A DNA stretch of 64,000 nucleotides from Uloborus plumipes (GCA_038373865.1 JAXGGA010003896.1:1-64000); one strand, 5' to 3'. Shown: positions 34,801-45,715, counted from the stretch's first letter. Made by a program: numbers and translations. The notes: generated by a model from the sequence alone, not told the origin.

Positions 34801-34875
34801 CAAAGATCACAGGGAAAATAAAAAAAGAGAAAAAAAAATCACTTCGTGCAGGAGACTTAACACAAACCATTCAGC
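31807..34875. other. Non-coding with microsatellites and homopolymer blocks
   Basis: Contains TCA/ATT-type microsatellites (31898-31980), a G14-C11 block at 32936-32961, several long poly-C/G runs, and a possible pogo/Tigger-like end (CAGTGAACTCTCACTTATAC on the minus strand at about 33145-33164). The text at 34395-34650 is a repeat related to 20942-21200. No coding region is supported. Confidence 0.45.
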
Positions 34876-34883
34876 TTCATTAA

Positions 34884-35292
34884 CATAGGCGGATTTACGG
34901 GGGTGCCAGGGGGTGCGCCGCACCCTCAACAGTTTTGTTTGAATTTTGAAAAAAATAAAATTAAAAATATTTTACCAGAAATATAGTTCGGAAAATAACG
35001 TATATTTTTTCATGTAGTTACAATGCAAATTAATTTACTTGAAAGCAAACCTAAAAATAATTTTATGCAGCTCTTTGTGTGACCCGTTTGTCACCACACA
35101 TCGCCAGCGCGAGAGAAATTGTGCTGCATGTTAAAAGTAAAAGTAAGAATTTTTATGCATTTGAAAAAAATGTAATAAGTAATTTCATACATAAAAAAAA
35201 CTCATTTCGAAAATTATTTATTATTTAGTGCTGTGTTACAGAATAACCGATTTTGTTGCACCCCCAGAGTTCACAGCCTAAATCTGCCTATG
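34884..35292. mobile_element. 409-bp hAT-type MITE
   Basis: Ends are CATAGGCGGATTTACGGGGG and CCTAAATCTGCCTATG. TTCATTAA is duplicated exactly at 34876-34883 and 35293-35300. The interior is AT-rich and non-coding. Confidence 0.88.
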
Positions 35293-35300
35293 TTCATTAA

Positions 35301-36059
35301 GTGGAACAGAAAAGCTAACATTAAATTTCCATTCTAAGGAGTTAAACTTTTATTTAATTAAATTGCTATTAAACTTATTAAATGCTCTAAAATTTGATTT
35401 ACCATGCAACATATATGTACCGTTCTGATGCATATACTAAATATTTTGTACTTATCAGTGTCAATTAATTAGGATTTTTTTTGACAGCAACTTTGCTTTG
35501 TTTCAAATGATATTTAAAAATTATTAGATGTTAAATAATCAAACATTTGTAATCTTATATTTTAAGTCTATGAAAGGATCAAGTATTAGCAGCATACTTA
35601 AAATAAAAAGTTATTAGATTAAATTGTATTGCATTTATATTTCATAATAGCTATTTAGCACACTGTATATTAAATGTATGTTGAATAAACAATGCATTAT
35701 ATAAAGCAGTTTTAGATATATAAAAAAGATTTTAATTTTCTTAAAATCAAGGCACAAAGCGTCATGTATATATAAAGACATGTATTGACATACATTTTTA
35801 ATAAAAAATTGGTTAACCAATAAAAGGTATCAAAATTTAAATTTTTCGTTAGAGTCTTATTACAAATGAATTAAAAAGAAATGTTTTTATGGACCAATTT
35901 ACCCTGGAGCAATAACAGCAACTATGCTTACTGTATATTCAACATGTCCTTCATAAGCAAACATCAAGTTGAGAACTTTCCTATCGTTTACGAGTCATGA
36001 ATTTCTCCCTGGATAATTATCATTCTTGATAAAACACCTTTCAGTACTCTCAGAAAAAA
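35301..36059. other. Intergenic / 3' flank of the sacsin-like gene
   Basis: AT-rich. It lies downstream of the minus-strand gene and probably holds its 3' UTR. No clear terminator or second gene was seen; a minus-strand ATTAAA occurs near 35793. Confidence 0.4.
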
Positions 36060-39000
36060 CTAAGCACTTTTTAATGGCACTACTTTATACAGTTCAGCAG
36101 AATTCTTCATTTCCTCAATATTTAGTTTGGAGGATATGTTTTTATGGAAGACGTGATAAACACAATATTTATCCTTAAATTTGGATAATTCTGCAGCAAT
36201 TTGATTATTATCCATAAAAAATTGAGAATCGTCTATGTTAATTGGATTGTTCTCCACATTAACTTTAATAAACCATCTAATCTTGCCCTCTTTTTTCAGC
36301 AGTAAATCATATGATTGTCCTTTCTCTCCATTAACATTCATCCAAACAATCTCCATTTTATGTGACTGCCACTGTAAAGTGAATATTCCACTGGACAAAC
36401 TGGATTGAGAATTTGGATATTTATTTTTGTAGTGGTCTTGCAAAAAAGAAAACACAAATTTTTCATTCAGCCACTGTATGAAAGTTGTCCCACTATTTGT
36501 ATCTTGAAGGAGTACAGATTCTCTGATACAGGGGTACTCCAATGAAGAATAAATACCTGATATTTCTGGTTGCGCTGATCTAGATAAGCTATGATTTTTT
36601 AACTCAATGGGAATTGATATTCCAGTATCAGACTTAACAATATCTTCTTTCACAACAAACTGTACTGTAGCTTCAAGATCTGTCATAACTTTTTGTTTAT
36701 CAATAAAGGTATCACAAATTTTACTTTCCTCAATTTCAGCAGCATTTGTCTTCACTACACAAGGTTCACACACAACATTATCAACTGAGCTGTCATCAGA
36801 AGAAGAGTATTTAGCATCATCAATGCCTTCTTTTTGTAGTGTTAATTTCTTGCGATTTATCTCTTCACTTTTAGTAAGTTGTGGTTGAGCAATGTTGATG
36901 ATTTTAACTGGATTTAATTTCTTCCTTTCCTCATGAAACAGAAGTTTTTTAAGCTCTTCTGCAGTTGAATATGGCTTCTGTAAAAGAGATTCATCCAAAA
37001 GAGAACTTACAGGACTCTCATCTGAAGAACAGGGTTCTGAAATCACTTCTTCTGTTTTTATTACCTTGCTCTCTTTGATATTTTCTCTAACTTTGGAAGG
37101 ATGAGATAGTATCTTGTTCTCTATGGTATTTTCAACTTCACCTTTGGGAAGATGTGGTACTACCTTGCTCTCTATGATATTTTTAACTTCATCTTTGAGA
37201 GGATGAGGTACTATCTTGTTCTCTACAGCATTTTCGCTTTCATTTTTGGAAGGATGAAACTGAGCATTGTTCACTCTTTCAACAGGAATCAATTCAACTA
37301 ATTTTGGTTTGTGAAGCTTTATATCCTGTTCAATTTCACGTGAACTCTTTAATAAGTTAGCTGCACTACAAGGATGTTCTATCAAATTTTCATCTGAATC
37401 GATCTCCGAACCGGAATGAGCAACTTCTGAATCGGAAGAAGTAGCACTCTCAACATCTGATTGAATCATCTCAGAATCAGAAGAAAACTCTTCCATTTCC
37501 ATAACCACTATCTCATTAACTTTGATCTTCTTCTTTTCATGTTCAAATAGAGGAGACTGAGCAATGATGCTTTCAACATGTGTTATTTCACTTGAAACCT
37601 TTTCTTCTTCACCAGATAGAAGCTTTTTAAACTGTTCCTCAACAAAATGAAGTTTGTCTGGTTCTAATTTACTGAAAGCAAGCAATTCCTGTTTGTCACT
37701 TTCAGAGATTGGAAATTCCATGTCAATAATATCTCTTATGTCAGCTTCGAGCTTTAGTGCTTTCTTGAGATGTTCATGAATTATAGATTTTTTGTTGCCC
37801 CATTTACCAACAACATAAATTGTTAGATCATCAAAGTGATGAGAGATCCAGGTCACATCACCAAATGGGTACTTCACACAAATTGTTTGGCATTGGTATA
37901 GCTTTATAGCACATATCCTTTCATACAACTGCTTTAAAATAGTATTAACATTTTCAAACAAAGTTTTAGATTCTTTAGCAACAATAAAGCTTAATCTTTT
38001 CAAGTAAAATTCTTGTAAAGTATTATCATATCTTTTATCTTCTTGTGTAACCTCTTGCTTAAATGGTAATATAGTAACCCCACATAGATCTGCTAACTCT
38101 AAAGTTTCTTTATGGGACATACCAGGGATTCTTTTCAAGTAGCATGAATCTAAGAAGCAAACTGCTTCCTCTTCAACAAAATAATAAAGATCTTTGGCAA
38201 GTTTTAGTTTATTATTGCTTGATAATAAGCTGAGTTGGCTCTTTCTGATTTCATTTTTATCTTTTCGCCTTAGTTGTTCCAGCAAAACAGTGAACAATAT
38301 CTGTGTTTTGTCTTTTCCAAGCCCAGTCTTCCTATCTAGAGCTTTAAGTAATTGCTTAATACATCTAAAATCGAGATCCGTCTTAAAGCCGAGAAACCTC
38401 TCTAAGTCTCCGGGTAAGCTTTTGTATTGCAGAAGAAAGATAGCATTTGGATCTATCTCATACAAACTTTCAAACTGAGAGGAATATAATTCTGTTGAAG
38501 AATACAATTTACCATTTTTTGCTAATAAACAGGACGAAGCTTTTAATTTTTGTTGCAAACAACTTAATAATTGGTCTTTATCAGCCTTATTCCTATTCCA
38601 ATAATTAACCAGTTGGGAGAAAAACCATTTCACATTTTCACGATGGGTTAGATGGTCGCTGTACTTCTCATAAATATCTGTAAATGTAAGATTACGCACA
38701 CCCAGATCTGCTAGAAGAGTTGTTATAAATTTTGACTGATAATCTGAAGAAACAAATTCATCAGAAGAAATAACAGATTTTAATCCAGGTATTTCCTCAG
38801 AGCAACTACGTTCTAAATTAGAAATTGACCAATAACAGGTATTGGCTGCTCTAAATACATTACCCTCTGTCAAGATGGGAAATCTTTTCAAATCATTTTT
38901 TTCTTTGGGTTTAAGACCTGATGTACCATGCAGACTATACCACTGTTCACCAATAAATTTAAGAATATCTTTGTGGTTCTCTTGAGTTATTTTTTGCCTT

Positions 39001-41456
39001 ATCTGACCTTCTTGAATCCACCTAAGGACAGTACGTCGTAAAACATCTACAAGAACAATTTTTTCAGAAACTCCAATACTTAACAGGAAATCGTGCAGAT
39101 TCTTAGAAATGTTTTTAGTAGACACTAATTTATCATTTGCAATTGCAAATTCTAAACCTCTGACTTTAGGAATAGCATAATCAAAATAACAAACTTGGGC
39201 TCTTTGGAATACTTGACCACAAGTTAAAACCAGCATTTTTTTAAGTTCTGTTTTTTCAGATTCCGTTAGATTTTGTCCTGATGCAGAATAAAATGAAGCA
39301 ACATATTCCATAATGGGGCTGTAGTTTCTGATTGTTAATTTATCTTTTATTTCACCTGTTTTAATCCATACCAAAATACTTTTGCGCAATGTATCAAGTG
39401 GTTTTATTTTACTATGAACTCCTATACGAGTAAAAAAACCTTTTAATTTATTAATGTCGTAGCTGGAAGATACTTTTTCACGGTTTGTAATAACATCCGA
39501 TAGTTCTTTTACAGGAACCGCATCAGGAAGGTAACACAAATTAGCCAATTTAAACTCTCCACTTTCCGTAAAAATGATTAATTTGTCTCTTACTTTTTCC
39601 ATTTCTTTTCTGGTTAACTGTTCATAACCTTCAAAAATATAGTTTATAATCCCAACATGATTGTTCTTTGTAATTTTAACATCAAAGTCTCCAGATTCCA
39701 TCCATTTCAGTATACTTTCTCTAAGTACCTCAACAGGCGTCATTAATCGTTTAGCACCTAATTGAGAAAGCCAATTCATTATAGAATTAATGTTATTTGA
39801 GGGCAAATAGCCATTATCAACAGGGTTTAATCCGAGGAAATCAGGTATGGGGTTTTCACTTTCTTCCAACAAAGCATTCTTAGGAGTCAGTAGCTGTCCA
39901 TCCTTTGCTCGAAGAAAAAATACATTCTTTAACTTATTTGTCACTTTCGTATGAAAAGGAGGACCCTTTAATCTTTCATACAGATAGTTAATAAAACTTA
40001 CATAAGCATTTCTAGTTAACTGAGGGTAGTATTTATAGCGAAATTCTCTAAATAACTGATCGTAAGTAAAACGTTTTACTTCACCTTCAGAATGTAATAA
40101 GTATTCTTGATATTTCACATCATAGTTGACAAGGAAAGGATATATATTATGATCACGAATATTCTGAAAATTCTGTTTAAAGAATTCAGTCTCATCAGTC
40201 CAAGCTTCACCTAATTTAAGCAACTGTGGCCCATAATTCGGTGGCAACCAAGCAATTTTGAATTTAGCTTCGGTGAATCCTTTTAGAAAAGCCTTGCTGA
40301 ACTTACAGTAAAGATGATTAATTTCACGAACAAAAAACCTGATGACATAATTTTTTAGATGATCCACTTCTGCTAAATCTTTAAGCAAATAGAATTGAAG
40401 AGAGCCTAATTGGTGCAACAAAAATTCATTCCATTCGTTTTCATGTAATTGTGTTCTATCCAAATTCAATATGAAAAGACTATTGGTATGGTACGGAAGC
40501 GTTAAGTGCAACTGTGTAGGTAATGTACTAAAACAAAGACCATTAACCTTTGAAACTTCTTGCAGATTTTCATCACTTCGCAAAGAAAAAGTGAAACGCA
40601 CTTCCCTAGCCCTCTTAATCTTGTCAGGATATATAAATCGACTCGCTCCCCTCACAAATTTTTGGACATCACCATTTACTGACCGTTTGTAAGTTCTTGA
40701 CAGCCAGCAGCTTTCCACTTGATCGTTCTTGTAGAAGTTGATTTTGTTAAAAACTCCAAATTTCTCTGTTCTCCTTTCCAACAAATTTTCTTCTTCATTC
40801 AAAATTATACTGAACTTGTTGATACGATGTAAATATAAAAGCAGCTCAGGTTGTTTTATAAGCTCTGTAAGCTGTCCTTCTAGCTGACTAGCTTTATTAA
40901 CCTTCAGAATTAAATTTACAGGTTGATCATACGGGTATTTTTCACTTAGCGGCAGTTCATTGTATCTGCACCAAATGGGAATCACTTGCCATGGTACACT
41001 CTCCGAGTCAGGCCAAGAAGTTTTATCAAAACGGAATGCATAACCATTGGAAACAATATGGATACAATCAGACAAATTAAATAAAGACTTAAATCCCAGT
41101 CCTTTATAGCCAGTTTTTCTCAAATCTGTAGCTTTTACTTCTTCAATCTGAGAAGCATAGTCGCATATTCTTTCAACATCATTGTAGTCAAATCCTTTCC
41201 CATTATGATGAACAATGAGATAGTCCCCTTGTAAAATAAACTTTATCTCAATCTCTTTATATTGATCTTCAAAAGCGTCATCTGCATTTTGTAAAATCTC
41301 AAACACAAACTTACTTTGACCACTTAAAGCAGTTTGAATAACAGTATTGGAGAGATTAGTGAACGATCGTAAAACACGAGTTGGCGTAGTATATTCCTTA
41401 AAAATAGAAGCTATGTGCTCCTCTGGAGGAATTATTTTTCCATCAGAATATTCCAT
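36060..41456 (-). CDS. Sacsin/NO VEIN-type protein: HSP90-like ATPase, triplicated middle module, DUF3883-like tail
   Basis: One uninterrupted 1798-codon ORF; an in-frame TAA lies shortly upstream of the ATG. Residues 50-124 carry HSP90/GHKL ATPase motifs: FVFEILQNADDA (Glu53, Asn57), HHNGKGF (83-89) and GYKGLGFKS (116-124). These are the ATP-binding signature of sacsin and plant NO VEIN. Residues ~570-920 contain three copies of a ~115-residue module (ILxW...Gx...I...N...CY). An acidic Ser/Glu-rich region with four ~17-residue repeats follows. The last ~120 residues match a DUF3883 fold (MNVNGEKGQSYDLLL), but the usual E-x-K reads IKVNV, so nuclease-type catalysis looks lost. Family members are large chaperone-like ATPases; the biological role here is unknown. 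The gene is divergent to INTS12. Confidence 0.85.
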   Translation of the reverse strand: MEYSDGKIIPPEEHIASIFKEYTTPTRVLRSFTNLSNTVIQTALSGQSKFVFEILQNADDAFEDQYKEIEIKFILQGDYLIVHHNGKGFDYNDVERICDYASQIEEVKATDLRKTGYKGLGFKSLFNLSDCIHIVSNGYAFRFDKTSWPDSESVPWQVIPIWCRYNELPLSEKYPYDQPVNLILKVNKASQLEGQLTELIKQPELLLYLHRINKFSIILNEEENLLERRTEKFGVFNKINFYKNDQVESCWLSRTYKRSVNGDVQKFVRGASRFIYPDKIKRAREVRFTFSLRSDENLQEVSKVNGLCFSTLPTQLHLTLPYHTNSLFILNLDRTQLHENEWNEFLLHQLGSLQFYLLKDLAEVDHLKNYVIRFFVREINHLYCKFSKAFLKGFTEAKFKIAWLPPNYGPQLLKLGEAWTDETEFFKQNFQNIRDHNIYPFLVNYDVKYQEYLLHSEGEVKRFTYDQLFREFRYKYYPQLTRNAYVSFINYLYERLKGPPFHTKVTNKLKNVFFLRAKDGQLLTPKNALLEESENPIPDFLGLNPVDNGYLPSNNINSIMNWLSQLGAKRLMTPVEVLRESILKWMESGDFDVKITKNNHVGIINYIFEGYEQLTRKEMEKVRDKLIIFTESGEFKLANLCYLPDAVPVKELSDVITNREKVSSSYDINKLKGFFTRIGVHSKIKPLDTLRKSILVWIKTGEIKDKLTIRNYSPIMEYVASFYSASGQNLTESEKTELKKMLVLTCGQVFQRAQVCYFDYAIPKVRGLEFAIANDKLVSTKNISKNLHDFLLSIGVSEKIVLVDVLRRTVLRWIQEGQIRQKITQENHKDILKFIGEQWYSLHGTSGLKPKEKNDLKRFPILTEGNVFRAANTCYWSISNLERSCSEEIPGLKSVISSDEFVSSDYQSKFITTLLADLGVRNLTFTDIYEKYSDHLTHRENVKWFFSQLVNYWNRNKADKDQLLSCLQQKLKASSCLLAKNGKLYSSTELYSSQFESLYEIDPNAIFLLQYKSLPGDLERFLGFKTDLDFRCIKQLLKALDRKTGLGKDKTQILFTVLLEQLRRKDKNEIRKSQLSLLSSNNKLKLAKDLYYFVEEEAVCFLDSCYLKRIPGMSHKETLELADLCGVTILPFKQEVTQEDKRYDNTLQEFYLKRLSFIVAKESKTLFENVNTILKQLYERICAIKLYQCQTICVKYPFGDVTWISHHFDDLTIYVVGKWGNKKSIIHEHLKKALKLEADIRDIIDMEFPISESDKQELLAFSKLEPDKLHFVEEQFKKLLSGEEEKVSSEITHVESIIAQSPLFEHEKKKIKVNEIVVMEMEEFSSDSEMIQSDVESATSSDSEVAHSGSEIDSDENLIEHPCSAANLLKSSREIEQDIKLHKPKLVELIPVERVNNAQFHPSKNESENAVENKIVPHPLKDEVKNIIESKVVPHLPKGEVENTIENKILSHPSKVRENIKESKVIKTEEVISEPCSSDESPVSSLLDESLLQKPYSTAEELKKLLFHEERKKLNPVKIINIAQPQLTKSEEINRKKLTLQKEGIDDAKYSSSDDSSVDNVVCEPCVVKTNAAEIEESKICDTFIDKQKVMTDLEATVQFVVKEDIVKSDTGISIPIELKNHSLSRSAQPEISGIYSSLEYPCIRESVLLQDTNSGTTFIQWLNEKFVFSFLQDHYKNKYPNSQSSLSSGIFTLQWQSHKMEIVWMNVNGEKGQSYDLLLKKEGKIRWFIKVNVENNPINIDDSQFFMDNNQIAAELSKFKDKYCVYHVFHKNISSKLNIEEMKNSAELYKVVPLKSA
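37058..37258 (-). repeat. In-frame 51-bp tandem repeat in the sacsin-like gene
   Basis: Four imperfect ~17-residue units of the pattern HPxK.E.xNxIExKxV sit in the disordered, charged linker. Unit variants include VPHPLKDEVKNIIESK and VPHLPKGEVENTIENK. Confidence 0.85.
38697..39749 (-). repeat. Triplicated ~115-codon module in the sacsin-like gene
   Basis: The modules start near residues 575, 688 and 804 (VEVLRESILKW, LDTLRKSILVW, VDVLRRTVLRW). Each later passes through a TESEKTEL-like helix and a CY motif (ANLCYLPDA, AQVCYFDYA, ANTCYWSIS), ending L(x)xIGV or LGV. They are diverged at protein level. Confidence 0.8.
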
Positions 41457-42700
41457 ATCACATTTCGTTATAATTTCTTGTCTCGAGCAGAAAGAATCAT
41501 TCAGCAGTTAACACTACAACGTGCGAAACAGAAAGTTTTAGTTTCGCTTTCTTCGAAAAAGGGGAAAATTCCCGGGATAGATATGTTGCCAAATTATTTT
41601 CATCCGAAGCAGCAAACTTTTTTTGAAAAGCAGAGATTCATGGAGAACAGAAGCATGTGATATCCACAAAAGAAAACGCTTCGAATTAAAAGTTTTGAAC
41701 ACCTACATTTTGATAAAGTAAAGGAATTTAAATTTTGTTTTATTATACGGAAAGATATGTATTTAAATTCATATTTTGTAGATTAATAATCCTCGTTACT
41801 TTTGTTTATTAAATTTTGCAATGCTGACTGGCAACATGTAAACTTTTCTCTAGAAAAATGAAAACAATGTTCAAAACACTGGTTGTTGTTGTTTAAATTT
41901 AATGTTTAGCCGCTATAATTATAGAATTTTTGAACAAAACTATGATTTCTTTAAAATTATTACGTATCCTATACGTTTTCTGAATTTGTGTGAACTCTAC
42001 TCAATCGATTGCCGTGAAGAGTTTTATAAGGTGGTAAATTTGCCGGTATTCATGTAATTAGCAAATTTTTATTCTCTTGTTTTATCTTTAACATAAGTAA
42101 AGAATGTCAGTGAAATGCCCAGTTTCTCACCCGCTTAATCTTTCATTTCATAAAAAGTTTCCATAATCTCTTCCATATAACAGATAAATTTCTTTGCTTG
42201 CGTATTAACTGTTGAAATACCGCCCAAATTTTACTTTCTTTGCCACTCTTATGTATAAACTTAAGTAATTTGGTCGTGTTTTAGTTTAAATTGTTAAATC
42301 TGTCTTGAAGTGTAAGCTGGACTGAAAAATCACTAAATTTCGGCCTCAACATGGATGATGATACGTTTTATCTTTAAATTTTGTGGAATTGCTCTAAATT
42401 GTGGATTTTTAATTTTCCCCCTTTATTCTGCTTTTGTGACTACAAATTTTACCATTAAGGATTATCTTTCCTTTTCTGTGTTTATCATGTCCTCTCAGAA
42501 ACAAATTATATTTAAACTTAAAATGCTTTCTGACCAGTGAAGTTCGTTTGAGTATGAGGTTGACAATCAGGGTCATGATTTTTTTTACATTCTTAATTTA
42601 ATCTTAATACTTGTTGAGTTAAAATTTTCCTTCGCTCTCCTTCTCCCTTTGAAGTTTTAACCCGCTCTCCAACTAAACTTAAGTTCTCTAATTTGCTAAA
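41457..42700. promoter_or_regulatory. Divergent intergenic region between the sacsin-like gene and INTS12
   Basis: About 1.24 kb separates the two start codons, so promoters of both genes are expected here. No TATA box was called with confidence. The INTS12-proximal part is occupied by a hAT fragment (42400-42625). Confidence 0.45.
42400..42625 (+). mobile_element. Fragment of the CAGTGGCGGCGC hAT family upstream of INTS12
   Basis: CCTTTATTCTGCTTTTGTGA, CTTTCCTTTTCTGTGTTTA and GTTCGTTTGAGTATGAGGT match the right portions of 5076-7164 (near 6795-6990) and 27927-31798 (near 31455-31640). Neither terminus is present. Confidence 0.7.
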
Positions 42701-43524
42701 ATGTGCATTATAGCTCTAGAGATGGCTGTTTCGGACCTGGATCCACTCTTCGTGAAAGGATTGCGACTGCTTCATTCGAAAAGCAAGGATTCTGCTGATC
42801 AACTCAAGATGCTGCTGGATGATTTGATTGCTCAGTCTAAACAGTCTGCTCATTCTAAAGAAAGAATTTATACCTCAGTCAAACTGGTAAGGTATTTGAA
42901 ATTTATCAAAAGTGGAATTGTATGCAGAAATATTTTGTCGAATGAATTTATGGTACTCACGTGTTAACTCCACTGCAGCTACAGATTTTGCAGGGCTATT
43001 ATCTGATATTAATGTATCAAGATGATTGTAATGCGCTTTTTGTTTTCATTAGTGTTTTAAACGGGTTTACAGGTCCATTTTAAATATGTATTTAAACTAA
43101 AATAGTGTAGGGCCAAAAGTCAAATTAAGCTTTTAAGCTTAATTTGACTTTTTTTTGTTAAACTGATGCCTTGATGATGTACCTTTTCTGAAATATGGGC
43201 TCAAATTTAATCTTTTGCAGTTATTTTAAATTGTAATTTTTGCTAAAAAAAAGCCATGATTTGTATCAATTTATTCATAAAATATTTCATATTTCAAAAA
43301 AAGTGATCGATAGATTTTTTTTTATAGCTGTGTCAAAAATGTCTTATTTTATATATGAAAGAAAAGTTACAGAAATAACCTCTTGATTTATTTTTTAGGA
43401 AGGGGAAAGTAAGATTAGCATTAAAAAAGCTACACGAGATCTTTCAGAAGCATCTAGTTACAGCTCAAAGCATTCGCTTAGTGACAACTGGGAGAAGAAA
43501 GTCGAGAAAAGGCCCTTTGAAAAG
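42701..43524 (+). CDS. INTS12: Integrator complex subunit 12, first two coding exons (partial gene)
   Basis: Exon 1 is 42701-42886 (donor GTAAGG) and exon 2 is 43399-43524 (acceptor TTTTTTAG, donor GTAATT); both junctions are phase 0. An internal ATG at 42722 (MAVSDLDPLF) matches the family start better than 42701. The N-terminus LDPLFVKGLRLLHSKSKDSA is the conserved INTS12 opening, and VEKRPFEK in exon 2 fits the family's EKRP region. INTS12 is a PHD-finger subunit of the Integrator, the nuclear complex that cleaves snRNA 3' ends and attenuates RNA polymerase II transcription. The PHD finger lies in later exons, which were not found in this window, so the gene continues across a long intron or beyond base 64000. 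Confidence 0.85.
43115..43152. repeat. Perfect 38-bp palindrome in INTS12 intron 1
   Basis: AAAAGTCAAATTAAGCTT is followed, after TT, by its exact reverse complement, giving an 18-bp-stem hairpin. Confidence 0.9.
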
Positions 43525-45551
43525 GTAATTGGACTTTCACATGTACTGTATGTTTTTTCTTTCAAGAGATCATTTTCACACTGTGAAAATAATTTCCAGA
43601 CAAAAAATATTTTATATTAGCTATTTTGGCCGCAGTACCAGACGAATCAGCTATTGGGTAAAACATCCTACAATGTCTCTAAATGTGTTACATCTTTGTT
43701 TCATTGTCTGAAATTTGTAAAGAAAAAGGTAATGTAATGCAATTAAATTTTGAAGGTTAAAAATGTTTTCCTGTATTGAAGGATATCCCTGGATTCCCAC
43801 CAAGTTTTGACAATTAAATTTTGTTATCGCTAATATGGACAATTTTGTTTATTTATGGCAATGTCTATATTTACAGTTTAGTTGGTTATTTAGTTTGTTC
43901 AGTTATTGTTATTAGTTTAGTTTCAAGCTTAAGCGTTTAAATATATATTTACTGTTTCCGAAAGTTACATTAGTTTAGCTCAAAAAAAAAAAAAAAATGC
44001 TTCCGATACTCAGCCAAAAAACAACAACAACCCTTATTTAAGGGTTCCGGTTATCTTCAAAAGGAATTTATTTATTTAAACCCCTCCAGTCACCACTATA
44101 TCTACCCTGATGAGGGTTTAACCGGATGGGAAGAATATACCGAAGTAGAGTTCATGCAATGCGGCAGGGATCTAACATATTTGAACATACATATGATTTT
44201 TTAGCCAATTGGCGGAAATAAGCCAATTTGATCGGCAAAACATAGTTCCATCCTTCTACCAATCTGCCTTAAAAAATTTCCCATCCGCTCTAAATTTTTA
44301 TTCCATTTAAAATTTCCATGTCTCTAAACGAAGATAATGGGAAGGCGATTCCGATCTACCCAGCTTTAAAAGGTAGCATTCTTCACTTGCTTGGTTTTGG
44401 TTAGAAATTTCTTTTTGAAAAAATAAAAAATTATATTAAATAAAACAGAGTTGGAGAAGCCAAAATGATAAAAGTAAAAAATAATAAATTATATTAAAAT
44501 TTTTTACTAAATGCATTTAATAGCACTTTTGCCTGTTGAACCAACCAGTCACAACATGTCAAATATTTTCAGCCAAATTGTTTCAAAAGTAATCACATGT
44601 ACGATTTGAAGCCTTTGTAAAGTATTTTTACAATTAATTTGCTTACCAACCATCTACCATTTAAAAAAGTTAGTGACTTGTTGAAATAGTAGTGACTGTT
44701 TAAACCATACAAAATTTGCAGATGATTAGAAAAGTGCCTAATTGGTTTCCTTCAGGAAAAATATACTCATATAATCAAATTTTAAAATGTTGTAAAAATA
44801 ACAAGAATAGTGTTTTAGAGAAAGATATCTATGGTATTGTAAAATTCAGAGGTAAGTAACTTCTCCTTAAGTTTAAGGGGAGGAAAAAGCACAATAAAGT
44901 ATTATGCTAGATCCGTTTGAAATCATGACGTGATTCATAAAGTAAAAGTTAACATGGTTTAAAAGAAACACTAACTTCAAACTATCTCTGTAATAAAAGT
45001 ACTAAAATTATTTATACAAACTGTATTTGAAACTTATTTTAGAATTTCAAACAAGATAAAATGTTGTTAGCATATTATTATATTTAAAATTACAGTTTGA
45101 GAATATGTAACCTTATAAGACTTTTAGAAATGTTTAAATTGATGCTTTCGATGCTCTAAATCTAGGTATTTTTATAAGTGTAGATAGCTTGTTTATAACA
45201 GTTTAATCGTGTCCTCCCCTTTTCGCCCTCCGGACGATTCGCCCTCCAACTCGTTAACAAAGAAGAAGGTGTGGCTATTCCAAATCACTGAACCGTATCT
45301 TAACCACTGGGAGTTTTCTTCATAGCAGGGAAAAATTTAGGGATTAGTATGAAATCGATAAGTGGGGAACTGACGGACTAAGTTTCGTCTTGGCGGAATC
45401 GGAACGCGGCGCGGCGGATGACATACCGCAAGCAACTTTATTTTTCGATCAAAAAGTAATCTCCCCGAGGCAAATATCTGTTTTCACGCAGTGTTCAGTG
45501 AATTATATGCTTAAATTTAGAGGTTCAGGTTGATTTTACAGTCTATTAAAA
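43525..45551. other. Probable INTS12 intron; no gene recognised
   Basis: AT-rich. GC-richer patches at 44080-44180 and 45210-45440 show no protein motif or repeat match within the window. No PHD-finger exon was found. Confidence 0.4.
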
Positions 45552-45715
45552 TAGGGGTGGCCAACCTTTTTGGGAAGAGTGCCACTATTTGGGGGAAAAA
45601 AGCTCCGCATGCCACTCCCAATTTTTCCAACAAGGCTTATGAAATTGTAATTTTTTTACCGTGTTATTAATTTTAGGATTAGTTCTTGAAAAGCTAAATA
45701 TAAGTCAATAACATT
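45552..45715 (+). mobile_element. Truncated hAT (family of 4648-9082)
   Basis: TAGGGGTGGCCAACCTTTTT, then GAGTGCCACTATTTGG, matches the left end of the 4648 element. Similarity continues to ATTTTAGGATTAGTTCTTGA (compare 7331). The right end is missing. Confidence 0.75.
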
